Assembly: GCA_028713675.1 (NCBI GenBank)
Contig: JAQTNV010000021.1
Coordinates: forward strand, 1 to 57,154
DNA length: 57,154 nt
Source of the DNA: a bacterium
GTDB lineage: Bacteria > Desulfobacterota > JAPLJL01
Direction of reading: 5' to 3'
Shown: positions 32,781 through 41,309 of the stretch, one piece after another
Position numbering within the stretch: position 1 is the stretch's first letter
Layout: each line of letters begins with the position of its first letter
Position numbers and translations under genes: made by a program
The notes under the pieces: generated by a model
The model's database searches: none
What the model was told of the DNA's origin: nothing
The model's input: the letters and a program-made list of their open reading frames with translations, nothing else

Positions 32781-33977
32781 TTAGAGCCCGACGATCGCCA
32801 CGCTGCAGACGGAGGACGCCGGGAAGCCGCCCAGGTTGTGGGTCAGGCCGTAGCGCGGGTTCTTGATCTGGCGCTCGCCCGCCTTGCCCTGGAGTTGCTT
32901 GTACATCTCGTAGATCATCCGGAGGCCGGAGGCCCCGATCGGGTGGCCGAAGCATTTCAGACCGCCGTCCGGCTGACACGGGATTTTCCCAGTCAATTCG
33001 TAAAACCCGTCGTTGATGTCGTTGGGCGCCTTGCCCCGCTCGGAGATCCCGAGGTCTTCGTAGGTTGCCAGCTCGGTGATCGAGAAGCAATCATGCACTT
33101 CCATCATGCTGATCTCTTCGCGCGGGTTCTTGATTCCCGCCTCGGCGTAAGCCCGGCGCGAAGCCTGGACCGTGGTCTCCACGTGGGCCCCGTCCCAGCT
33201 CTGGGTGGCAAGTTCCTCTCCGGAGGTGCCGGCGATCTGGAGGGCCTTCACCAGGACCGGGTCTTTCCGGAGGCTCTTGGCGATCTCCGGGGTGGTCACC
33301 AGCGCGCAGGCCGAACCGTCTGAGACCCCGCAGCAGTCAAAAAGGCCGAGCGGCCAGGCAATGACCGGGGCGTTGAGGACCTGCTCCACCGTCACTTCGC
33401 GGCGGAGATGGGCCTTCGGGTTTTTGGCGCCGTTCTTGTGGCTTTTCACCGAGATCTTAGCCATCGCGGTCTTCCCCTGCTCGGGGGTAAGTCCGTACTT
33501 GGCGAAGTAGCGGGTGGCCATCATCGCGAAACCGCCCGGGGCGGTCATGTTGGCGCTGATCAGCCGGGCCCGGGTGCCCATCGCTGCGCCGAAATCGGGC
33601 AGTCCGCCGTAGCCGATGTCTTTCAGTTTTTCCACTCCCATGGCCAGGGCGATCTTGCAAGCCCCGGACGCCACCGCGTAGACCGCGCCCCGGAAGGCCT
33701 CGGTGCCGCTGGCGCAGAAGTTTTCCACCCGGGATACCGGGGTGAAGGGCAGTTTCAGGGTGGCGGAAAGCGGGATGGCGCTTTTCCCCACGCCGATCTC
33801 CTCGAAACAGGTGCCCAGCCAGGCCGCCCCGATATCCTTGGGATCCACCCCGGAATCCTGCAGGGCCTCTTTAAAGGACTCCACCATCAGATCCTCGGGA
33901 CCTTTATCCCAGCGCTCTCCGAAGGTCGTGCACCCCATCCCCACGATTGCGACTTTATCTTTGATTCCATCTGCCAT
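32781..33977 (-). CDS. Thiolase-family protein (SCP-x/acetyl-CoA acetyltransferase type)
   Basis: This is a thiolase-fold acyltransferase (398 residues) of the SCP-x-like branch. The nucleophile is Cys88 (VENFCASGTEAF), the active-site His lies in KCFGHPIGASGLR, and the HNLGGFP region replaces the second-cysteine loop of classical thiolases, as usual for this branch. It catalyses Claisen condensation or cleavage of a 3-ketoacyl-CoA. Strong AGGAGG precedes the start. It follows the HMG-CoA-synthase-like gene by 34 bases and must be cotranscribed with it. Thiolases of this branch commonly work with DUF35 OB-fold proteins, and the partner gene carries such a domain. Confidence 0.85.
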   Translation of the reverse strand: MADGIKDKVAIVGMGCTTFGERWDKGPEDLMVESFKEALQDSGVDPKDIGAAWLGTCFEEIGVGKSAIPLSATLKLPFTPVSRVENFCASGTEAFRGAVYAVASGACKIALAMGVEKLKDIGYGGLPDFGAAMGTRARLISANMTAPGGFAMMATRYFAKYGLTPEQGKTAMAKISVKSHKNGAKNPKAHLRREVTVEQVLNAPVIAWPLGLFDCCGVSDGSACALVTTPEIAKSLRKDPVLVKALQIAGTSGEELATQSWDGAHVETTVQASRRAYAEAGIKNPREEISMMEVHDCFSITELATYEDLGISERGKAPNDINDGFYELTGKIPCQPDGGLKCFGHPIGASGLRMIYEMYKQLQGKAGERQIKNPRYGLTHNLGGFPASSVCSVAIVGL

Positions 33978-34011
33978 GATATTTGCCTCCTGTTTTTATA
34001 AATCCCGCTGA

Positions 34012-35460
34012 TTACTTTACGATCGGAACGGCCTTCCAGAAGTACCCGGAGATGCCTCGGACATGGTCGACAAATTTCCGCCGGAAAGAAAGTTCCACCG
34101 GCAGGCCCACCTTCACGTCTTCCAGGGTGCAGTCGGTGAAATCGATCGACGCGCGGCCGCCGCCCTCAAAATCCACGATCCCATAAATGGCGGGCGGGTC
34201 AATGCTGGCGGCCAGCATGTCGGCGGTGTAGCTGAAAATCGTCCCCTTCTTGTCGGCAAACGGGTAAGCCTCCATCTCGTCCATCGACTTGCACTTCGGG
34301 TTCGGACAGACGGCCTGGGGCGGGTAAGCCGGGGTTCCGCATTTTTTGCACTTGCTCCCGACATAAGCCATCACCGCCCGGCGGTTCCGCCAGAGAGCGG
34401 TCACGCTGGTGGGCGGTTCGATTTCACCCCGGATCTGCACATCGACCGGAAGCAGGTTCCGGAATACGCAGTACTTGGTGTAGGCGGTCAGGTCGGCCCG
34501 CTTGGCCAGGTGGCCTTTTACGCCCTTCCGGTCGCGGACCTTTTCGATTTCGGGGGTCACCTCGAAAGCCAACGCGTCGGCGCCGTTCCCGTAGCCGACC
34601 AGGAGGAGCTTGTCCCCCGGTTTGGATGTCTCCAGGGCCGCAGCCAGCATCACCAGCGGCTGGGCGGCGCCGGCGTCACCAATCTGCTCGAAAAGATTGG
34701 CCTGCAGCCGGTCCGGGGCGATCTTGCCTTTCTTGGCGATGGCCTGATGCTCGCGGGTAAAGGGGCAGTTGAAAATAACCTTGTTAAATCCGTCCAGCGG
34801 CAGCTTGGTCTTTTTCAGGAAGCCCATGACCGCCTCTCCGATGATCTGGCCGTAACCCTGTTCGCGGACCCAGCGGTCTTCCCAGCTGCGGTCAAACTGC
34901 ATATCCTCAGACCGGTAGTGGTCCACAAAATCGTAGGTAAGCGAATACGCGCCTTGAAATTCGGCGATTACGTTTTCGCTTCCGAGAAGAACCGCCGCGC
35001 CGGCGTCCCCGTAGACCTGCTCCTGGAGGCTGCCCATCCGCCCCAGGCGGCAGTCGGCGCTCGCCACCAGGACGTTCCCGCCGTTGGCCTTGACGTTATC
35101 GAGCCCGGCCAGCATCGCGCTGGTCCCGGCCTTGGTGCAATCGGTCAGGTCGGCCGTGCGGATGCCCGGTTTCAGGTCCAGGGCCGTGGCCACGATCCCG
35201 GCGTTCTGGCGTTCCCGGTACGGAAGCGAGGTGGAGGCCAGGTAAAGGGCATCGATCTGGGACCGGTCCCGGCCCTTTAGGCAATCGAGGCTCGCGCTCA
35301 CGGCCATCGTGATCGAGTCTTCGTCGAAATTTGCCACCGCCTTTTCCCCCTGGGCCACACCCATCGTCACCGGATTGAACCATCCCATGTTCATGAAGAC
35401 GGTCATCCGGGAAAGCCGGTACCTGGGGACAAAGGCTCCAAACGAAGTAATTCCCACCAT
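34012..35460 (-). CDS. HMG-CoA synthase-like protein with fused DUF35 zinc-ribbon/OB domain
   Basis: Residues 1 to about 340 are a KAS-III/HMG-CoA-synthase-like fold with the catalytic set visible: Glu83 (SLPYRERQNAG), Cys108 (LTDCTKAGTSAM) and a His in FTREHQAIAKKG. From about residue 370 a rubredoxin-like zinc ribbon (CKKCGTPAYPPQAVCPNPKC) leads into an OB fold, together a DUF35 domain. In archaea a thiolase, HMG-CoA synthase and a separate DUF35 protein form one complex that channels acetoacetyl-CoA. Here DUF35 is fused to the synthase-like protein and the thiolase gene follows directly. No other mevalonate genes are seen, so a degradative condensing/cleaving role is equally possible. Confidence 0.8.
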   Translation of the reverse strand: MVGITSFGAFVPRYRLSRMTVFMNMGWFNPVTMGVAQGEKAVANFDEDSITMAVSASLDCLKGRDRSQIDALYLASTSLPYRERQNAGIVATALDLKPGIRTADLTDCTKAGTSAMLAGLDNVKANGGNVLVASADCRLGRMGSLQEQVYGDAGAAVLLGSENVIAEFQGAYSLTYDFVDHYRSEDMQFDRSWEDRWVREQGYGQIIGEAVMGFLKKTKLPLDGFNKVIFNCPFTREHQAIAKKGKIAPDRLQANLFEQIGDAGAAQPLVMLAAALETSKPGDKLLLVGYGNGADALAFEVTPEIEKVRDRKGVKGHLAKRADLTAYTKYCVFRNLLPVDVQIRGEIEPPTSVTALWRNRRAVMAYVGSKCKKCGTPAYPPQAVCPNPKCKSMDEMEAYPFADKKGTIFSYTADMLAASIDPPAIYGIVDFEGGGRASIDFTDCTLEDVKVGLPVELSFRRKFVDHVRGISGYFWKAVPIVK

Positions 35461-35635
35461 TGGTTTAACCCCCTTTCAGTAAATTAAATAAATATCTATT
35501 TCCTTACTGCCGGGTCAAGATTAGAAAAAAAATGGGAACAAATCAATGCGGTATATACCCGGGACTAAATTCGCCGAATTAGGATCAACCGGCGCGCTTG
35601 CCTTGACAGTCATCCGGCTCTGATATACAGCTAAT

Positions 35636-35643
35636 GCTATAAT
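35636..35643 (+). promoter_or_regulatory. Extended -10 promoter for the DctP gene at 35697
   Basis: TGCTATAAT (TGn plus a perfect TATAAT at 35638-35643) lies 54 bases before the start codon. A TTGACA occurs at 35603-35608 but is 29 bases away, too far for this -10; it is 15 bases from a weaker TATACA at 35624. An extended -10 promoter is the simplest reading. Confidence 0.45.
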
Positions 35644-35696
35644 GGTTGTTCCTAAATCTCCTCACGCAAAATTAAAATAGAGAAAGGAGTTTTATC

Positions 35697-36926
35697 ATGA
35701 CCAGGAAAATACTTTTCTCCTGTTTATTCATTTATTTCTCCTGTTTATTCATTCTTCTCTCCTTTTCCGTGCCGGCCGGTTCAGCCGAAACCCCCGGCAA
35801 AGCCGCCTATGTGATTAAATGGGGCACCATCGCTCCGGAAAACACGGTCTGGGGCAATATCACCATGCAGGCCTCCAAAGAAATGGAGGAGAAAAGCGGC
35901 GGAAGAATTAAAAACATCTGGTACTTCGGGGGGGTAATGGGGGATGAACCCGATATGATCCGGAAGGCCCGGATCAACCAGCTCCAGGGCATGGCCCTCC
36001 TGACCATCGGGATTTCCAAGCTCATGCCCGAGCTGACGTCTTTGTCGCTTCCCTTTCTTTTCAGTAATTACGATGAGGTGGATTGCACTTTCAAACAGGT
36101 CTGGCCCATGGTCGAGGAAATCGCCGATCAGAAGGGTTATGTAGTGCTCGGGCGCGCCGATGTCGGCTTCAGCGTGTTCTTCTCCAAGGATAATCTTGAG
36201 GATCATAAGCAATTAAAGAAAACTAAAGTCTGGAAGTGGTCCGGCCTGGATCTGCCCATGGAGGAGTTGGCGGGCTGGATCTTCGGGATGGCCAATTTCG
36301 TCACGCTTTCCCTGCCCGATGTCCTGACCGCCCTGCAGACCGGGATGGTGGACACCGTTTACGCCACCTATTACACGGCGGTCGCCCTGCAATGGCAGAC
36401 CCAGTTCAAATACATGACCGATGTGGATGCTCTCGGAGGGGCCTATGCCCCGGCCCTGCTGCTGATCAAAAAAGACGTATTTAACTCGATGCCTCCGGAC
36501 CTGCAGAAGATCATCCGGGAGACTTGCGACAAGCATTTCACCGGCCTGCGCCTGGGCCTCCGCAAAGACGAGGCCCAAGCCAAGCAGGAACTCGTCAAAC
36601 GCGGGATCAAATTTACCCGGATTGACCCAGTACTTTATAATCTGGGAAGAAAATGCATGGATCTGTCGATTTACGACTATTATCGCAAACCCGAGGTGGA
36701 CCTTGAGTTTCTCCGCGCAAACGTTACCAAATGCCTGGAAGACCTTCACGCGACGGCAGCGAAGGATTTGAATATTCCCCAGCCCACCCCGGAAGGCATT
36801 GATAAGCTGGTCAAGGTTTTTACCGGCATGGAGGAAAGGTTCTTTTCCCACAAGGTGGTCAACCGGATCCTCCAGGCCCGGGACCAGTGCGTCATGCCAG
36901 AGAAAGCCTCCCCGAAATCGAAATGA
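35697..36926 (+). CDS. TRAP-type (DctP) extracytoplasmic solute receptor, orphan
   Basis: This is a periplasmic solute-binding protein of the TRAP/DctP family: the mature start is YVIKWGTIAPENTVWGN, followed by IWYFGGVMGDEPDMIRK and SLPFLFSNYDEVD, all typical. Length 409 is longer than the usual 330. The signal peptide (residues 1-30, ending AGSA) is encoded by a 21-base direct repeat (35714-35734 and 35735-35755), giving SCLFIYF SCLFILL. AGAAAGGAG precedes the ATG. No DctQ or DctM membrane genes lie beside it, so its transporter must be elsewhere or it works as a sensor. The arginine that normally binds a carboxylate cannot be placed with confidence. Confidence 0.8.
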   Translation: MTRKILFSCLFIYFSCLFILLSFSVPAGSAETPGKAAYVIKWGTIAPENTVWGNITMQASKEMEEKSGGRIKNIWYFGGVMGDEPDMIRKARINQLQGMALLTIGISKLMPELTSLSLPFLFSNYDEVDCTFKQVWPMVEEIADQKGYVVLGRADVGFSVFFSKDNLEDHKQLKKTKVWKWSGLDLPMEELAGWIFGMANFVTLSLPDVLTALQTGMVDTVYATYYTAVALQWQTQFKYMTDVDALGGAYAPALLLIKKDVFNSMPPDLQKIIRETCDKHFTGLRLGLRKDEAQAKQELVKRGIKFTRIDPVLYNLGRKCMDLSIYDYYRKPEVDLEFLRANVTKCLEDLHATAAKDLNIPQPTPEGIDKLVKVFTGMEERFFSHKVVNRILQARDQCVMPEKASPKSK

Positions 36927-36978
36927 TGTTTTCCGGGTTCCCTCCCGGGAGAATCCGGACATAATCCGCCGGAAATAA

Positions 36979-37014
36979 AGCGGGCCGGGGGTATTCACCC
37001 CGGCCCGCTTTTTA
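36979..37014 (+). terminator. Strong intrinsic terminator between convergent genes
   Basis: A perfect 12-bp G+C-rich stem (36979-36990 with 36998-37009) and a 7-base loop are followed by TTTTTAT. On the other strand CTTTATTTC follows, so it may work in both directions for the DctP gene and the SCP2 gene. Confidence 0.85.
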
Positions 37015-37033
37015 TCCGCTGTTTCGGAATAAA

Positions 37034-37654
37034 CTATCCCTTTTTGCCCATCATTCCCTGAGCGAGAGGCATGAGCTTGATCAGCAGGCTGATGTCTCCC
37101 TTGACCTTGATTTTACCGCCCATGAAGGCCACCTGGGGGTCAATCTTCCCGCCGGCGATGTCCTTGAAATCCTGCTGCTGCATGGTAATGACGGCCGCCG
37201 GAGCATCCCCTTTGTTGAAGCGGGTGATATTCCGGAAGGGCTCTTTGCCCGGGCGGACAATCTGGATCTCCATTTTGCCCTTGGCCGCCTTCATCACGTC
37301 ATAATTCTTCTTGGTAACCTGGAACCGGGAAGGATCCAGCATCTGTTCCAGGAGCACTCCGCCCAGTTCGCTGTCCTTGGAGATTGAATCCCGCCAATCC
37401 GCGACCGAGTTCTCGATCTCGATCATCGGGCTGGGAATTCCCCCTTCCACGACCTCGATTTTCTTGCCGTCAATAACCTTCACGCAATACTTTCCTCCGC
37501 CGTCCCCAATTACGTTGAACTGGAGGGAGACCTCCGTTCCGTCCATCCCCTGGATGTTGGTCTCCTTGATCGCCTTGCCCAGGGCGTCGGGCACGTACTG
37601 TCCAAAAAACTCCTTCAGGCTGATCCCCTCTTTCGGAAATTCAATCTTTGCCAT
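37034..37654 (-). CDS. SCP2 sterol-binding domain protein
   Basis: The 206-residue protein matches the SCP-2 fold twice in pattern: NVIGDGGGKYCVKVIDGKKIEVVEGG, typical of the N-terminal beta sheet, and the later segment AAVITMQQQDFKDIAGGKIDPQVAFMGGKIKVKGDISLL, the most recognisable SCP2 signature. SCP2 proteins bind acyl-CoAs, sterols and other hydrophobic ligands and aid transfer to enzymes. It starts with an AAAGGAG ribosome site. In context it could carry the hydrophobic substrate of the thiolase/SDR/acyl-CoA dehydrogenase genes nearby, which is inference. Confidence 0.8.
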   Translation of the reverse strand: MAKIEFPKEGISLKEFFGQYVPDALGKAIKETNIQGMDGTEVSLQFNVIGDGGGKYCVKVIDGKKIEVVEGGIPSPMIEIENSVADWRDSISKDSELGGVLLEQMLDPSRFQVTKKNYDVMKAAKGKMEIQIVRPGKEPFRNITRFNKGDAPAAVITMQQQDFKDIAGGKIDPQVAFMGGKIKVKGDISLLIKLMPLAQGMMGKKG

Positions 37655-37713
37655 TTCTCGTTCTCCTTTCTGGTTATACGGTTTACCTTATTCCAAACTA
37701 TCTGCTAATAAAA

Positions 37714-38343
37714 TTATTCCAGTTTCTGTTCCTTCAATAATCTGATTATTTCGGCGATTTGTTGTTCGATAGTCAAAGTCCGGTGGCGGTAGCGCCACGA
37801 ATATTCGGCGAAAAAAAGGGGCCAGCTATCGGGGCGGATCCCTCTTTTGACCGCAAACTTCTCTTCCAGGTATTTTTCAAATCTTTTCCCCCCTGAGAGA
37901 GAAAATGCCCGGGACGCCAGCCGGGAAAAGGATTCCCGGGTTCCGGAAAATACGGCCAATTCCCGCCTGATCCGTCGAGAGATCGAACCCACCCGGCCCT
38001 GAGATTCCGTATCCGGGACCAGATTCGTCAGGATTTTTCCTCCCCGGCGGATAAACCGAAAAACCTGGTATTCCTCCTGCAGATCCCGAAGCATCGCCGC
38101 CCTGGCCCGGTTTAAAGCCCGCATCACCCGCCATCGGTTGATCCCGGTCTCGCTGGAGATCTTTTCACTGGAAAAGTCATGCAGGAACCCGGCCAGGATT
38201 TCCTCCCATTTCGATGTCTCCAGATTAAGAGGCAGCCGGTCCGGCCGCCATTCATACCGGCACCTGAGGCATCTGACCTTCCCTCGTCGAACAACGTATG
38301 CCTTTTGAAAAGAGCATTTGGGACATTTATGACGTTTAGTCAT
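37714..38343 (-). CDS. Transposase-derived zinc-ribbon/HTH protein lacking the DDE core
   Basis: The N-terminal 35 residues are a zinc ribbon (HKCPKCSFQKAYVV, then RCLRCRYEW). The next 60 residues include KISSETGINRWRVMRALNRA, a helix-turn-helix like that of IS1595-type transposases. The C-terminal end (SWPLFFAEYSWRYRHRT) also resembles the tail of those enzymes. The catalytic DDE/DDN region that should lie between is replaced by about 60 unrelated residues, and the total (209) is well short of a full transposase. The frame is intact. No terminal inverted repeats were found. It may be a domesticated DNA-binding protein or an internally deleted remnant. Confidence 0.6.
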   Translation of the reverse strand: MTKRHKCPKCSFQKAYVVRRGKVRCLRCRYEWRPDRLPLNLETSKWEEILAGFLHDFSSEKISSETGINRWRVMRALNRARAAMLRDLQEEYQVFRFIRRGGKILTNLVPDTESQGRVGSISRRIRRELAVFSGTRESFSRLASRAFSLSGGKRFEKYLEEKFAVKRGIRPDSWPLFFAEYSWRYRHRTLTIEQQIAEIIRLLKEQKLE

Positions 38344-38423
38344 GTCATAAGCACAATGATATTTTGTGGCTACAATATCACTGTTGCTTTATTGTCAGCT
38401 TCATCTGATCCATTGTCAAGTAG

Positions 38424-38458
38424 AAAATAAAAAATCCCGGAAAAGCCTTGTTCCGGGA
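38424..38458 (-). terminator. Rho-independent terminator, minus strand
   Basis: The inverted repeat tcccgga (38435-38441) with tccggga (38452-38458) is followed on the minus strand by TTTTTTATTTTC. It lies 30 bases past the stop of the CoA transferase gene. Confidence 0.75.
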
Positions 38459-38488
38459 CGTTGGGCTGGCCTGATAATTATGAAATCT

Positions 38489-39667
38489 TCAAATTACTTT
38501 TTTCTGCTTGAGCTCCCGGATCTGCCCGTCATCGAGACCGAGCCCCTTCAATACCTCTTCGGTATGCTGGCCGAAGGTGGGAGACGGGGAATGTTTCCGC
38601 TCGGGACAGCCCGAAATCCGGATCGGGGTCCGGACCTGGTCCACCGGCCCTTCGGTGGGGTGATCCATTTTGAAAAAAAGCCCCCGTTTTTTTGTCTGGG
38701 GATGGTCCCGAACCTCGGCGAGCGAAAGCACCGGCTCGCAGCAGGCATCCCGTTTCGCGAAGATCTCCGTCCACTCGTCCCGGTTTTTTCCCCGGAAAAT
38801 CTGTTTCAGCTCCGTGATCACCTCTTCCCGCCTCGGTCCGGAGGCAAACTGGTCCTTGATCAGGTCCTTCCGGCCGATGGCCCCGCAGAAGTCCTCCCAG
38901 AACTTGGGCTCGAGGGCCCCCACGGACATGGCCTTCCCGTCCGCGGTCTCGAAAACCTGGTAGCATGGGTAAAGCCCGTTCAGCCGAATACCTTCCAGCC
39001 CGGGGTTCGTACCGGCGGTCAGCGCGGTAATGAAATGCGAGGTCAGAAAGGAAAGCGCCCCGTCCATCATGGAAACATCGATGAACCTTCCCTGCCCGTC
39101 CCGGTTCCGGAGCTGGAGGGTCGCCAGGATGGAAATGACCGCGTAGAGGCTTCCGCCCCCGATATCGGCGATCTGGGCCCCCGGGATCGCGGGCCGGTCG
39201 CCCTTCCACCCGGTCAGGCCGGTGATCCCGGCCAGGCTGATGTAGTTCAGGTCGTGCCCGGCGCGGTCGCGGTTGGGCCCTTCCTGTCCGTAGCCGGAAA
39301 TGGCGCAGTAGATCAACCGGGAATTAACCTTTTGCAGATCCTCGAAACCCAGGCCCAGCTTGGCCATTACACCCGGCCGGAAAGACTCGATGACAATATC
39401 CGCCTGCTCCGCGAGCCGCCGGAAGATTTCCCTGCCCTCCGGGGCCTTCAGGTTCAATTTGACGCTTTTTTTGTTTCGATTCAGTGAAACGAAATAGGTG
39501 GATTCTTTTTTTACGAACGGGGCGTAATTGCGGACATAATCACCCGCCCCCGGCTCTTCGATCTTGATGATGTCGGCCCCGAGATCTCCCAGAATCAAGG
39601 TCGCAAAAGGGCCGGGCAGAAGCCGGGTCAGATCAAGAATTTTTATTCCTTCAAGTGGAAGCGTCAT
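38489..39667 (-). CDS. CaiB/BaiF family (class III) CoA transferase
   Basis: This is a class III CoA transferase of 392 residues. The start (LEGIKILDLTRLLPGPFATLILGDLGAD) is diagnostic. The catalytic aspartate is Asp168 in QIADIGGGS, and the later GQGRFIDVSMMDGAL segment is also typical. It moves CoA between carboxylic acids, for example to activate a substrate at the expense of succinyl-CoA or an acyl-CoA. Alpha-methylacyl-CoA racemase belongs to the same family, and the sequence alone does not exclude that reaction. GGGAGGGAG lies upstream, and the divergent acyl-CoA dehydrogenase gene suggests one pathway. Confidence 0.85.
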   Translation of the reverse strand: MTLPLEGIKILDLTRLLPGPFATLILGDLGADIIKIEEPGAGDYVRNYAPFVKKESTYFVSLNRNKKSVKLNLKAPEGREIFRRLAEQADIVIESFRPGVMAKLGLGFEDLQKVNSRLIYCAISGYGQEGPNRDRAGHDLNYISLAGITGLTGWKGDRPAIPGAQIADIGGGSLYAVISILATLQLRNRDGQGRFIDVSMMDGALSFLTSHFITALTAGTNPGLEGIRLNGLYPCYQVFETADGKAMSVGALEPKFWEDFCGAIGRKDLIKDQFASGPRREEVITELKQIFRGKNRDEWTEIFAKRDACCEPVLSLAEVRDHPQTKKRGLFFKMDHPTEGPVDQVRTPIRISGCPERKHSPSPTFGQHTEEVLKGLGLDDGQIRELKQKKVI

Positions 39668-39889
39668 TATGATTATCTCCCTCCCTGCTCCTGACGGATT
39701 AGCGAAATGATCTTAATTATTGCGTTTCTTTCCGTCAAGAAGTTTTTAACCGGGGAAAGAGACACCCAGCGACATCATCTCTGGCGCCGGACTGAAAAAA
39801 TATTTTACGGATTTATATATATTTACAGCCGGTTTTTAGGTAAAATCTCAAAATTCCAGTTTCATCTCCATGGAGAAAGGAAGACAGGC

Positions 39890-41131
39890 ATGTACCGGGA
39901 TAAGCTTTTAAATGAAATTCTAGGTGAAGAAGACCGGATCCTGATAGATCTCCTCCAGAATTACTGCGCCGCCGAAATCCTGCCGGTCCGCCAGCAGATT
40001 GATGATGACCACGACCACGTAATCGTTCACCGCATCCTCCAGGGCCTGGCCGACCTCGGAATGGTCCGGGCCGTCTGGCCGGCGGAATACGGCGGCGGAG
40101 GCGTCACCTCCACGGTCACCTCTTTCCTGGCCGTCGAAGAGATTGCCCGCGGCGACAGCGGAATCGCAGTGGCGGTTTCCTGCTGTACCTGGGCGATCTA
40201 CCCCGCCCTGCTTGCCCCCAACAAAAGGGTTCTGGACGACTTCGCCCCTCTTTTCTGCGGCGATCAGGTAAAGATCGGATGCTTCAATATGACCGAGTCG
40301 GGCGGTCCCCAGGGCGGAGGCGGCTGCGACATCGAAAACATCAAGAACCAGGGCCGCCGGATCAGAACCACCGCCCGCCGGGAAGGCGATCAATGGGTTC
40401 TCAACGGCCAGAAGATCTGGGCCACCAACTCCGGGATCGCCGATCTTTACCTGATGGTCTGCACCACCGATCCCGGCCAGGGGGATGAAGGGATCGCCCT
40501 GATTTATGTTCCCTGCCCGACCTCCGGACTCTCCTTCGGCAAGTTCGAAAACAAGGCCGGGATGCAGGGCGACCGCAATACCACCACATACCTGGAAAAT
40601 GTCCGGGTTCCCCTGGAATACCGGGCGGCCGGGCCGGGACGGGACGCCGAGCTTTTTCATGTCAATCTCGCCCTGGGCCGGATCGGAAGCGCGGCGATGT
40701 CGGTCGGGAACGCCCAGGGGGCCTTCGAGCGGGTGATGGACTTTGCCTCCGATCGGGTGGTGGGCGTCACCCCCAAACCGATCCGCCAGCACTCCATCGC
40801 CGCCGGGATGCTGGCCGACATGATCATCGGGATAGAAACCGCCCGTTCTTTTTACGTCCAGGCCGCCTACAAGTTCGACCGGCCGGAAGAATACGGGGCC
40901 CGGCATTCCGCCGAGCAGCTTTCCCGGGCCTCGATCGCCAAGGTCTACGCCGCGGACATGGCGGTGATGGTCACCAACCGGGCGATGGAACTCATGGGCT
41001 CCTACGGCTACACCCGCGATTACGACGTGGAAAAATACTGGCGCGACTGCAAGATCATCCAGCTCTGGGAAGGCGGCGCCCAGCTCGGCCGCTTCGACGT
41101 CTGCCGGGCCTACTATGATCTGGAAATTTAA
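39890..41131 (+). CDS. Acyl-CoA dehydrogenase
   Basis: This is an FAD-dependent acyl-CoA dehydrogenase of about 413 residues. I place the start at ATG 39890 (MYRDKLLNEIL), preceded by AGGAAG, instead of the longer frame from 39707 whose extra residues are not family-like. Visible features are LADLGMVRAVWPAEYGGGGV, the FAD/substrate region CFNMTESGGPQGGGGCDIEN, NGQKIWATNSGIADLYLM, and the catalytic Glu in IQLWEGGAQLGRFDVCRAY. It introduces a 2,3-double bond into an acyl-CoA and passes electrons to ETF. ETF genes are not in the window. It is divergent from the CoA transferase gene. Confidence 0.88.
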   Translation: MYRDKLLNEILGEEDRILIDLLQNYCAAEILPVRQQIDDDHDHVIVHRILQGLADLGMVRAVWPAEYGGGGVTSTVTSFLAVEEIARGDSGIAVAVSCCTWAIYPALLAPNKRVLDDFAPLFCGDQVKIGCFNMTESGGPQGGGGCDIENIKNQGRRIRTTARREGDQWVLNGQKIWATNSGIADLYLMVCTTDPGQGDEGIALIYVPCPTSGLSFGKFENKAGMQGDRNTTTYLENVRVPLEYRAAGPGRDAELFHVNLALGRIGSAAMSVGNAQGAFERVMDFASDRVVGVTPKPIRQHSIAAGMLADMIIGIETARSFYVQAAYKFDRPEEYGARHSAEQLSRASIAKVYAADMAVMVTNRAMELMGSYGYTRDYDVEKYWRDCKIIQLWEGGAQLGRFDVCRAYYDLEI

Positions 41132-41145
41132 AATTAACGAATGTA

Positions 41146-41299
41146 GATTGACGATTGACGAATAAAAACCAATATGTGATTTGATTTAAACTCGGAATTT
41201 GATTTAAATTTTAGCTTTAATTTGAACCTTGAACCTTGAACCTTGAACCTTGAACCCTATTTTTCAATCGTCAATCGTCAATCGTCAATCGTAAATCGT
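41146..41299. repeat. Three period-7 arrays upstream of the ACS-like gene
   Basis: The stretch 41146-41162 has gattgac twice plus gaat, starting 15 bases after the acyl-CoA dehydrogenase stop. The stretch 41224-41258 has five units (gaacctt four times, then gaaccct). The stretch 41265-41299 has five units (caatcgt four times, then aaatcgt), ending 10 bases before the next ATG. The first and third are complementary and could form a stem enclosing the second. Confidence 0.85.
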
Positions 41300-41309
41300 A
41301 AATATTTAT

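Noticed and set aside
34063-35280. 405-codon open frame on the plus strand
   Set aside because: It is antisense to the HMG-CoA-synthase-like gene and shows no signal, domain or ribosome site.
41224-41299. CRISPR-like repeat array
   Set aside because: Units are 7 bases with no spacers, and there are no cas genes in the window. The same holds for the other short arrays.
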